Positions 21,343 through 31,391 of a stretch of DNA of 64,000 bases are shown here, piece after piece. Source of the stretch: Patellaria atrata CBS 101060. Lineage: Eukaryota > Ascomycota > Dothideomycetes > Patellariales > Patellariaceae. The stretch is taken from the NCBI GenBank assembly GCA_010093705.1, contig MU006098.1, forward strand, positions 45,981 through 109,980, given 5' to 3'. The notes beneath the pieces are model-generated. The model ran no database searches. It was not told the DNA's origin and saw only the letters and a list, made by a program, of their open reading frames with translations. Numbering within the stretch: position 1 is the stretch's first letter; each line of letters opens with the position of its first letter. The translations under genes were made by a program, and so were the position numbers.

Positions 21343-23679
21343 ATGAAGTGGTCAAGTGGGAATGAGCCAGAGGAGTTTCTGAATCAATTGCAGTCATACT
21401 TTCAAATCACTCATCAGCAACATAACTACAATGATCTCGTTGCACTTACAAAAATCTTAACAGAACTTGAGAGTACAGATGCAAATAGGCACGTAGCCGC
21501 TCTTCGGGTTCTTGGAGATGCTACTCGAGACTGTAAGTACTTAAATATAATTGAGCTCTTCGTTGCCGTGCCCATTTGTCCTTAAACCCAGGATATTGTT
21601 CTGCAGACTTCGAAATTTTGATAGCCAGATTTGTTGTACGCCTTGTTAAAGAGACGTACGTGCAAGATCATAGTTCGTTCCACTTAAGTTACTTCTTAGA
21701 GGAGATGTACATGGCGGGTATCTCTGACCTCGTTTTCCACAGAAGACTGATGACATCTACCCCTAGTTGAATGGCGTGCACCATTCGAAAAAGGCGGCGT
21801 TTTGAACTATGTTCTTGGCCAGCTTGATTCAAAAATGCACAGTTTAGACCTGACTACGCAGCATCTGCGGATAATTGGAAACTGTTGTGCGGATCTAGGT
21901 ACGGACTTCATTCTATCTATAGTATCATTGAGTCCTAAATGCATGGTTTCAGGCGACAACCGCACGGTATCCTTATATTACCTTGAAAACATTGTGGAAT
22001 GTTTTCAAAGACCTAATCTAGTGGATGTCACGTTAAGTGTGTTGTATAATCTCTGCAACGACTTCGGTAAGTCATATTGATTCCTTCCACTTTAGCCTGG
22101 ACCTCACTAAACCCTTCAAGAGGATGGCCAGACCGCAGCAGCAAGAATGAATCTAAACAGAATTATCTGCAATCTATTCACCAGCGGGAGATTATCTCCT
22201 GACACGGAAGCCGCATCCAGAGCTATAGATCTTCTTTCATGGTCTGCGGAGCGTATGACCGCATCGATCCTGCAGGAGATCGTTGCTGATGACTCCGGTT
22301 CTTCACTGGCGCAAATACTGCAGTTATGTCTTGATACACAAGACCCCGAAGATTACGATAATTTACTGTCCGTTTGCGTGGCATATCTCAGAGACAAGGA
22401 CCTTCAGCAGCGGGTAGCTTCTCAACCAGCACTGCTGACCCTGCTATTAAATGTTTACCAAGATGCTGTTGAACGGTTGACGGACTCTCAATTAGCCTCA
22501 GGAAACATCTCGAAGACTCTAATGAACATTCTTGCCCGTTTGTCCGATGTATCAGCTCTCGATGCGTACTCGAAGTCTGGCCTCTACAGCATATCATCTC
22601 CGTTCACCCAGAGACTAACGAAATTGTTGCAGTCCGATTCCATGTATCTTCGGATTTGTGGCTCCATTCTTCTCGGTAACCTCGCAGTATCAGACGAGGC
22701 GTGTCTTGCGCTACTACAAAACAACCATGTCAACGTAACCTTGCTGGACATGCTACGTACATCCACAGACCTGGAGGTTCTCCACGCTGCAGCTGGCTGT
22801 CTTAGCCATCTTGCTAGACCTCAAGGTACCAAAGCTCACCTCATATCGGACGGAATTCTGCCCGCAACCTTTAGACTATTCTCCTTCGACCACCAAACAC
22901 TCCGCCTTGATGCCGCAGTCATAGTCCGCGAACTGACGTCTCACTCGTACGAGTGCACCAGGCACATCATAAAGGATATCGTTCCGGCCGATGATGTCTC
23001 CGAACCAGAAACATACCATTCAAGCCTTCTCAAAATGGCACAACTTGGTGGCCCCGCCGCACTGCAAATTGCCCGTGCGATTATCTTCATGTTGCGTAGC
23101 ATCCATAGTACCGATAGTGAATCCGTAACCGAGACGGATAAGTCCGCGCTTCTCGCCTCTTTCTTCCACTCTTCTCTTGTTGCTCGTCCCTTGCTCCTCC
23201 TCATCAAGCAAGAAGACCCCCTCTTGCGCTCCGAAGCTTGGTTCGGACTCGCGCTCATGGCACGCCACGAAGCGGGCGCCACGCTCATAGCCAAGGGTCT
23301 GGAGGACGATAATGTCTTCAAGCGGTTGGAGGAAGTGCTCACTATACCGGGAAGGAAGCGAGAGTCTTCGTTCGGTTCTATGAGGGACTTCGAGTGGGAG
23401 AAGGAGGAGGAGAGCCCGGTGGAGACGCGGGATAAGAAGGAGTCAGTGGCGAAGACTGAGGACGCATTGATGAAGGCAGGAGAGGAGGGAACCGAGAAGG
23501 GAAAGATGAATAAGGAGAATGCGTTAGTGATGGTCTTAGAGACGTCTAAGAATGCGGTAGGTGATGTATGGCGGATATCTGGTTTTCTACTTGCTAATGA
23601 GTTGCAGAATGTGGACCGGGAAATGAAATCCAAGCTCCGTGAGCTTATGGAGATGAATGTTGTGGGCAACTCTCTATAG
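21343..23679 (+). CDS. Armadillo-repeat Rho/Rap GDP-dissociation stimulator (SmgGDS-like)
   Basis: Four exons (21343-21532, 21767-21898, 21953-22066, 22121-23679) encode about 664 residues of helical armadillo repeats. Joins restore LRVLGDATRDFEWRAPFEKGGVL, HLRIIGNCCADLGDNRTVSLY and LCNDFEDGQTAAARMN. Motifs such as ILARLSDVSALDAY and CGSILLGNLAVSDEACLALL are typical SmgGDS-type ARM repeats. The family promotes nucleotide exchange on, or chaperones, prenylated small GTPases. A charged Lys/Glu-rich stretch lies near residues 555-600. Intron 1 is 234 nt, four times the local norm, and contains an alternative acceptor (21607) that would give a different frame; the join used here was chosen because it recovers the conserved EWRAPF motif. 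Confidence 0.85.
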
Positions 23680-24719
23680 CACGAGGAAACGTGAAGTTGG
23701 TATATGCTGCGTCCTTATTCCTCATGATGGTGTGAATTCTGGGCTACTATATGTCTGCAGCACACGCAAGGAGCATGATACAGGATTCCTCCGTACGAAA
23801 ATCTCCTGGCTCTGTAAAGATCATATCAAAGTCTTACTAAAATGAATATATGATAAAATAGGTATTCTAGATCGGGGAGAGCGATGCTTCACGATCTAAT
23901 AAATCAACTCGGTCGCAAGTATTTAATTAGAGCTCTATTATGCAACTAATGAGCGCGTCTTCTCGTCTGTTGTCTCATTTCCGGGTCACTGTAAATTTCT
24001 TCTCGGGGTCCTATTTTTAACACCTTCATAACATAGCCACCTGTACAAACAAATCGTCTGACAACATCACCGAGCTGTACGGAGCAACCAATCCGTACGA
24101 AATGACTCACGAGCGCAAATCCGGGCAGCTTCGTATTCGAGAAGTAGGCTGTAACCCGAGCCCAGAACTGAATCAAAACGCCTGGACTGCGACTTACCCC
24201 GGGTTCCCCCTGATTTCTCTGCTCTCCATCTTTCAGTTGTCACACCCGAGTCTCCTCGATTATTCACTTCCGGGGTCAAGATCCGGTTGTAAACTATGTT
24301 ATCAAGACTGACTGTGGGGTTTGAATAGTAAATACGGCCGACCCACAACCTCCTGACCCAAGGTCGGTGTATAAATCAAATATCGAATCCAAAAATTGCC
24401 TGCCGAGCCTGAACTTCCAAGTCATCCATCTGCACCCAAGCGCGTTTGCGTCACGGGTGACGCAGCACACGCACACACACACATATACTTAAGCACTCCT
24501 CTACCCTAGACTTCCCTCCAACCTTTAGAACTTCAGACAAAAACAATACTACCAATATCTACAAGTCAGAATACACCCCTAAACGCCTCCTAAACACCAC
24601 CTCGAACACCACTCTAAACACCTCCTCAACACCTCCAAACACCTCAACACTTCCAAACACCTCAACACCTTCAAACACTACAAGCCCTGAAAGGCACCCA
24701 ATTCCACATCAATAACACC
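23680..24719. other. Intergenic region with CA tract and leader repeats
   Basis: This 1.0-kb stretch contains a short CA microsatellite (24467-24483), a TATACTTA box near 24484, a pyrimidine-rich start-site-like tract after it, and a degenerate minisatellite at about 24590-24685. It probably contains the promoter and leader of the small gene at 24720. I see no other gene. Confidence 0.55.
24590..24685. repeat. Degenerate CA-rich minisatellite in a probable leader
   Basis: Imperfect copies of a unit near AACACCTCCAAACACCTC are repeated four or more times immediately upstream of the small ORF at 24720. Unit length varies around 20 bp. It lacks G almost completely, which suits an unstructured 5' leader. 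Confidence 0.8.
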
Positions 24720-24932
24720 ATGTCCACGCGAACCGACGCACGCACGCAGGGCGAGCGCATCCAAGCAAACCTCAGAAAGATATGGGGCGCGGATAAATAC
24801 TTCGACATCGACATCGAAACCGACGACGACGAGTACTACGACATATACGTGCACGACGATAGCGGTCCTAGACTGGACTCGGTCGTCACGATGGTATTTA
24901 TGATCAAGGGCGAGGATTGCGCCTGGGATTAA
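24720..24932 (+). CDS. Small acidic hypothetical protein
   Basis: This 70-residue frame has a cluster of Asp, Glu and Tyr in the middle (FDIDIETDDDEYYDIYVHDD) and ends GEDCAWD. The sequence before it carries a TATA-like box and a G-poor leader, which supports real transcription. No domain or signal peptide is visible and I do not recognise a family. It may be a lineage-specific gene or a chance frame. The downstream region is non-coding. Confidence 0.45.
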   Translation: MSTRTDARTQGERIQANLRKIWGADKYFDIDIETDDDEYYDIYVHDDSGPRLDSVVTMVFMIKGEDCAWD

Positions 24933-25815
24933 CTGGATAGGATGTTGCAGCGCTCTGCCGACTCGGTTGGACGGGCAGCCGATAAGTAGAGTGGAGAGCT
25001 TGGCAAAAAAAAATCCGGGCCGGGAGGGGGAATGCGTTGGATCCAAAGTCTACGAGGAAGAAGAGTAATGGCTTATTGCTGTTATCCGGGGAGGTGGTGG
25101 ATGGATATTGGACTGGACTATTTTATAGGGACTACGATGATATTTGTAATGGCTGAGCCCGATATTTGCTAGAATAGATGCTGTTGGGGATACAAATATT
25201 TGCTTGGTCGATCTATTTCCAATCCAATCACCCACACACACATAAAAACTTCTATGCAACGCAAAGGGATAGAATGCAATGCCGAACCTCAGTGTCCGTA
25301 GCATATACCAAAACTGTCCTAGGGAGCCTTACCTTCGATCAGATATACTGGAAAAAGTCTTGACCCTTCAACATTCTACGAAGACCATCATAAAGGAAAA
25401 GAACGGGTGTATGCAATTGAGAGTAGCGTTACCTTCTGTTGGAGATCATTATTGCAAGTTATGCGAAGGGACACAATCACTTGCTTGCAGAACGTGAAGT
25501 CTTAAAATGATTCGTAGGGTACGAAAATTCATACAGCTTGCAGTTACTGATATCACGACTTGAAATGGATCGTTGGAAGCACTTTTTATTAACAGATTTC
25601 ATTGCTCAGAATAGTAACAAGTAATATCATTAATTATCTAGACAAAAAAGAACCGAGAAAGAAACTGTAAAAAATACAAACCAGATGCACCGAAACAACA
25701 TGCGGAGAGACAAAACTTTTATCATAACGGCCGTATATCTCAAAACCGACCTGCTCAGAAAGACCCTCATCTAAGATGGCAAAACCCTTTCCGAGGACGC
25801 CAGCCCCAACATCTA
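24933..25815. other. Gene-free region
   Basis: I see no gene here. Short frames on both strands lack motifs. The sequence becomes repetitive from about 25820. Confidence 0.5.
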
Positions 25816-25819
25816 CGGT

Positions 25820-27440
25820 AAAGCTCATCTTGGTTTCCCTCATCACTAAGGTACTCATCTCCAACACCACGTAAAGGTGTAAGCTCATCGTTGGAGTGAA
25901 TCAGCCTTACGGCCCGATCCAGCTTTGGTCACCAGTATGCTCTGGACGGCTCTGTGCCATTCCTCCTTTGACCATGTCAAAGGTCTGTTCGAGAATCTTT
26001 GCCAAACGCCTTGGGATTCTTTCCCAGTTGTACCCTCAGCGCCACTGTGCTGCTGAAGGTTTAATTACTAGTACGCTCTGGTCGGCTCTTTCGCCTCTTC
26101 CTTTGACCATGTCAAGGACCCTTGTTCGACACTCAATGCCAAACGTCTTTTCGGGCTTCTTGCCCCTCTTGTGCTCCCAGCATCTCGCTGAAAGACTTCT
26201 TTCCTCCTAACATCTCGCTGAAGACTTCCTAAGCGTCTACCTCTTTTTGTTCTCTCAACCTGTGGCTGGAGGTCCCTAGTACTTCGGCCGCTGCCTCTAC
26301 AGTCTGCTAGACCAGGTCAAACCCCTCTCTGGAGGTTACCTTGCAGTACCCGCCTTATCGCCGTCAGATGTCGAGCGAACCGATTTGACCTTTTCAGGTT
26401 TCCTCAATTCCAACACTACGACTACATGGAGGAAGAAGGTCCTGTCGATCCTTTTTAGGTGATCGATAGGAATCTCCGTTCTAGTTCTCAAGTGCTGATG
26501 TAGTGTCTTGCAACCCGAACCTGAGTGGTTCACAAAGGACAAGACCAGATCCTTTGCAGGCACAGGAAGTGTCCTTTGCGAAGCCTCAAGGTGGAATCTG
26601 CATCTCAAAGCTCATCTTGGTTTCCCCGTTGCCGGGTACTCGTCTCCAACACCACGTAGAGGTGTGAGCTTGCCGTTGGAGTAGATCAGCCTTGCGGCCC
26701 GATCCAGCTTTGACTGTTACCCAGTGTGCTCTGGTCGGCTTTCGCCCGTTCCTCTGGCTACCAAAGTGCGATATGCAGGAAACATGTTCCCTTCTCCCCT
26801 TTAAGGTTCATTGCCAGTGGAATGATTGTCCCTTTTCGGCGTCATGTTTCAGGTCCTTTTGGGTATTTCCCTTGCCTTCTCCTTTAGGTATTTCCCGTAG
26901 ATCCTTTCAACATCATTGCCTTAAGGTATTTTCCTTTGGATCGGGAACCGGCGAGGTTGCGTGCAACACTCATCCGACACCTCACCTCAGGTTGCATAGT
27001 TTCGCACCACCATCATCCTTATGCCTTCACTCTTGTGCGCTCGCTTTGAATCAAGTCTTCAGTCATAAACCGACTGTACTTTGAAGCAGTTGCATTGAGC
27101 TCCAGCGTGGACGGTGGTGCGTTGCTGATACGACTTGAATTCTCATTTAGCCTTTTATTCGTCTAACCAGCCCTTTCGGGTGGGTAGGTCTTGCCATCTC
27201 GTCCCCGGTAGCAATAAGTAGATTGACTGAACCTTTCCAGGTGTCCTCAATGTCACCAATGCACCGAGTCGCCATGAGAAAGGAAAATGGAGACCATCCT
27301 TTTCAGGACATCGCCGATGATTCCTCGACAGGCTCTCAAGAACAGGCGTAGCGTCTTCGTAGTTCAGGGCTTTGTGTCATCACATAGGTCAAGACCAGTT
27401 CCTTTTCAGGCAAAGGAAGTGTCCTATGCGAGGACACAAA
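25820..27440. repeat. Tandem duplication of a ~0.8-kb non-coding unit
   Basis: Two diverged head-to-tail units are present: roughly 25820-26605 and 26606-27440. Both begin with AAAGCTCATCTTGGTTTCCC followed by a hairpin (CTCCAACACC, loop, GGTGT, then GTTGGAG), and both continue with CGGCCCGATCCAGCTTTG and TGCTCTGG. Both close with a block ending AGGAAGTGTCC. Within unit 1 there is a nested repeat of about 145 bp (near 25936 and 26076, the latter TACGCTCTGGTCGGCTC). No open frame survives. The origin is unknown; an old non-autonomous element or satellite-like expansion is possible. Confidence 0.75.
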
Positions 27441-28325
27441 GGTGAAACAGCATAAATCAACTATTCGTCATGTACGTCATGTTCGTCTTGTCACTCAACA
27501 AGTTGAATGAAAGTAAGCATGACCAAGTAAAAGATTCTCAAGGTAGGATTGACGAGATACTCAACATTGCACCTAGGGCAGAGTCCTTTGCAGTCTCTGT
27601 TAGGGTTCTAAATGCGCCCAAACATCTCTTGCTCAAGTGAGCACCTTCGCAGATGAACCACCAGTATAGAGATAATTGAGAGATCTGTAAATGTCCACCT
27701 GCTGTTTCTTGAGGAACTCTCACCAAGTCATGGATCCAACACAACAAGTCCCAAGCTCTGCAATATGTCCGCATTTCCAGCTCATCCTTATTCTAGGCCA
27801 TCGAAAATGAAGACATATGCATCATCGCTTGTTACCGGGCTCTTTCAATTATTGTAGAAAACCGGCGGTTTTGAAAAGTGCGAGTCTCCAAAAAATCGCC
27901 TCATGTTGGATGAGGAAAAAAGAAGAGAGAGTTTGAGAAGGCTGTGGGAGGTTAAATACGAGGCGGGTGGGTCTGTGCTGGGGCGAAGGTGCAGGGGTTT
28001 TAGCGTGATTTAGTAAGCAACACTGGGAGACTGAATCCCCAACCACCCCTTTTCGCGCGGGCAGTCTCTCACGCGCGTGTAACGTGTACGTCCGTACTGT
28101 AGAAGCAATAATTGAATTGATTTCAAGAATCTTATAAGATATAGCATAGGCAATTGATGAAATTCATATTCATTCCAAGTTCCAGTTGAACTAATTTCAA
28201 ACATACGCCCAGCTACCTAATACCTGATGAGGTCCCTCATACCCCATTAATCCCCATTATCAAGAGTATACACAGAATTAAATGTATGGTAGATGTGACC
28301 ACTAACAAGAAGACCTTCAAGCATC
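27441..28325. other. Gene-free region downstream of PEX14
   Basis: I see no supported gene. Short minus-strand frames at 27538-28204 have no motif. PEX14 ends at 28326, so the right part is its 3' region. Confidence 0.5.
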
Positions 28326-29556
28326 CTAAGCAGTAGCTTCAGTAACAGTCCCGCTCTCCGAAGTATCCTTCTTCTCTTGATTCTTCTTCGCTGCCATCTG
28401 CCATGCTGGAATGGCAGCTTTTCCATTTGCTAAGCGTCCATAAGGACTCGACGTTTGCGCCCTCTCGGGCATCGTGCTCGTAGCAGACCCATCCAGGCTT
28501 TCGGTCGCAGCACCTACCGGTCCTCCGGACGTAGAAGGTGTCGCAGCTCCGCTCGCGATTCCGTTAACAGCGGTGCTTGATGCATTCTGACTTCCATAAA
28601 TGTTCGGGCCTGGCATCGATATACTGCTTGGTCTTGGTTGTTGCGGTTGTGGCTGGCTCAAGCGGTTTCCGATAAGAGTTTTTAGACTCTTAAGCTCGTT
28701 CCCTAGCTCCCTTAATCTTCCATCTGTGCTCTCCTTCTGTGCATCTATTGCTTTAGGGATCAACTCCCGTAACGACCGTATATCGTCATTTAGGCGCCTA
28801 GCTTCATCATCTTGTCTCTTTGATGCGTCTTTCAAAGATCCTAGCACTGATTCGAGATCTATTAATGCTGAATCGAGCCGCTGGGTTCGAGCGTCCTCAG
28901 ATGCCTTAAGGGCAGCGGTATCGGTGTTTACTTGCTCAATAAGAGCGAAAGCGCGATTGAACTGCTCGTCAATTGCGGCTTTGTCCTGTTCTAGCTGTGG
29001 GGGAGTTGGGGGTTTGATAAGAGGGATAATATAGCGCTAGGGGATCAGTTAGATACGTGAACCATCAGATATGCCGCTATGCCCATACCTTCACCGTGAA
29101 ATATAACCCATAACTAACACCACCCATGACTGTGGCCATTATGAACCAATCTCTCCAGTCTCTCTTCGGTAGCGGTGGTGGAGGCGGTTGTTGCCAGTAA
29201 CCCGGGGATTGGTAACCCCCATATCCGGGAGGTGGTGGTGGCGGTTGTCTGTATGAAGGCTGACCCGAAGACGATGGAGTTGCCGGAGTCGCTGTACCAG
29301 AGTCATCGCCAGCCCGTGCTAATGCAATATCAATCTCCTCTTGAGTAAGGTTCTTCGACTGGAGAAATGCTATCCTCTTTTCGAGTGGTGCGCTCGCAAC
29401 AGAAGGATCTATGAGAACTATGCGACCGAATTAGATAATCTTCTAAAAAAGACAGAGAGCGGCCATGCTTACAGGTGACCTATAGTGGATTAGCAATTGT
29501 CGACGTACGGGTGCATTTACTCTTACCGCGGATGATATGAGGTCCTCGCGGACCAT
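28326..29556 (-). CDS. PEX14: Peroxisomal docking protein Pex14
   Basis: Four exons (29556-29527, 29479-29473, 29417-29089, 29036-28326) give 358 residues. The second exon is only 7 nt (GTCACCT). Including it restores the family N terminus MVREDLISSAVTFLIDPSVA and then PLEKRIAFLQSKNLTQEEID, the domain that binds Pex5 WxxxF motifs. A Pro-rich stretch (PPPPPPGYGGY and similar), a membrane-proximal hydrophobic segment near residues 100-120 (GGVSYGLYFTV) and a coiled coil (about 135-220) follow, with a Ser/Thr/Ala-rich tail. Pex14 forms the docking complex and pore for matrix protein import. Both introns around the microexon have good branch sites (TGCTAAT, TCTAAT). Confidence 0.94.
29473..29479 (-). 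other. PEX14: 7-nt microexon of PEX14
   Basis: On the minus strand the order is ...CCACTATAG, GTCACCT, GTAAGCATGG.... The flanking introns are 47 and 55 nt. Only inclusion of these seven bases keeps frame from SSA to FLIDPSV. Confidence 0.85.
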
Positions 29557-29894
29557 CTTGAATTTCTAGCACACAATACTAGGTAAACGAGTGCTCGAGA
29601 TTTAAGGGATATAATAATAAGAAGGGATGGAAGAGAGGGTGTGGCGCCGGAGGTTGTAGAGCGTGTCAAGAGAGGTGAAATGCTGGAGGCGGGAAAGCCG
29701 AGGCATGACCGCACCAGAGCGGTCCGAGTGTTTCTCTTTACGCCCAGCTCTAGATATTACCACAGTACGTTCATCGTTACATCACACGTTCAAACTTTCT
29801 CATGGTACATCTCTTTAGGCACGTAGATACCGCAGTTACTGATAGGACATATATCAATATATTAAATCAAAACCATCATATTCACTTTGCTAAC
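29557..29894. other. Intergenic region, PEX14 promoter
   Basis: This 338-bp spacer upstream of PEX14 also holds the 3' end of the dehydrogenase gene. No element was recognised. Confidence 0.5.
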
Positions 29895-30904
29895 CTAAAT
29901 ATTCCTCCCACCAGTAACCTCAATAGTCTGCCCAGTCACATACGAAAAATACGGACTGCAAAGCGCCAAAATCGAACCCGCCGCCTCCGTCGCAGTACCC
30001 GGTCTTCTCAACGGGATATCCAAATGCTGCGCCGCGCCAGCAGCCCTCTGTTGCGCCTCAGGAATACCCAGCGCGACCTTACTTCCATCCGGTAGCGTCA
30101 CTGATGCGCCTGCCTCCTTTGCGCCTGTCAATCTGGTCAAAATGTGTCCAAACGCAATACAATTACATCGCACGCCGAACTGGGGACCCCATTCCTTTGC
30201 GATCGTCTTCGTGAGGCCTGTCACGCCGGCTTTGGCGACGGAATAGTTCGCCTGCCCTGCGTTGCCGTGCGTACCGGACGTCGATGAGATGTTGACGATA
30301 CTACGGGATTCACCATCCTTGACACGGAAGTAGGGCGCTGCGGCTCGGATTATTCTGAATGGGCCCGTTGTGTGCAGGTCGATGATGTTTGACCATTGCT
30401 TGTCTGACATCTGGTAACGTCAATGGTTTGCTTTCTGGCCTGTGTGGGAGGCCTCCTCACCTTGTGAATAACAGCGTCCCATGTGTACCCAGCATTGTTG
30501 ACGATGATATGGATCTTGCCGTTACCAAATTCTGCGGCTTTCTTTACGAGCTCCTCGGGATACTTAGGGTCTAGTACGTCTCCGGGAACACTGATTGCAG
30601 CACTACCTGCCTCATTGATACTCTTTGTGACCTCGTCCGCTTTCTCTTGGATGGGATTAGTATAGATATTTCCCAGAATAGACTCGTCTTATATGTGGAG
30701 TTTGGGGTAGAAGCGGAAACGGTGTTGCTTACTGGCATCGATATCTGAAATTACAACCTTAGCTCCCTCATTTGCGAAGAGACGCGCAGCTTCAGCACCA
30801 ATTCCTTGTCCCGAACCAGTAATGATAGCTACTTGACCACTCAGCAAGCCCTTCGGGAAGTTCAGCTGATGGCCGATAGCAGTTATTCTTTTATCATAAG
30901 ACAT
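29895..30904 (-). CDS. Short-chain dehydrogenase/reductase (FabG-like)
   Basis: Three exons (30904-30733, 30645-30461, 30410-29895; introns 87 and 50 nt) encode 290 residues. The cofactor motif is VAIITGSGQGIGAEAARLF (TGxxxGxG), followed by DIDA at the end of beta 2, IIVNNAGYTWD, SIVNISSTSGTHGNAGQ with the catalytic Ser, and the catalytic YSVAK. The C terminus is VTGQTIEVTGG. This is a classical SDR of the 3-oxoacyl-ACP reductase kind, with an insertion after LTRL. The substrate is unknown; a mitochondrial or peroxisomal fatty-acid role is possible, and the next gene is PEX14, but adjacency alone proves nothing. Confidence 0.9.
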
Positions 30905-31391
30905 AATGATGTGAAAATCTAGATATAAGAAATAAGAAAAGTAGAATCGAGAAAAATTGAAAACTTGAGCGCCATAGAGCTACAATTAAGGTTCGAGTAG
31001 TAACGCAGCTTATACTACGGCACCCGTCGTCACTTATGGCGGATTATGTTACCCCAGGTTTTGGGAAAATGCCGAGGGATCTCGAAAAGCCGCCCGATGC
31101 CGAATAGTAGTTCAGTAGCGGTAGAAAATATTAGCTGGCGTTCCATAATTTCATGTGGGTCCTCAAGTATCTGCTCAAGAAGATGATTTGAAACCAAAGT
31201 GTTGAGAATAATGTAATCGAATTTTGAATACTACAGGATGTATTTGACTCCATGTAAATGCGAACACAAAGCGCCTAGTGAATGCTCAATCCGGCACCCA
31301 CCATACCGTATCCATGCAACGAAAGGAAGCGAAAGTATTAAACTAATAGTAATAGAACATGAGTAAACTGATCCAGCAGTTTGGAACTTCT
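30905..31391. other. Intergenic region
   Basis: This 487-bp spacer contains the dehydrogenase promoter and the 3' end of the gene at 31392. I see no repeat or gene. Confidence 0.5.

Noticed and set aside
21607-21770. Extra exon in the SmgGDS-like gene using the acceptor at 21607
   Set aside because: It cannot be joined in frame to the next exon, and direct joining restores the conserved motif.
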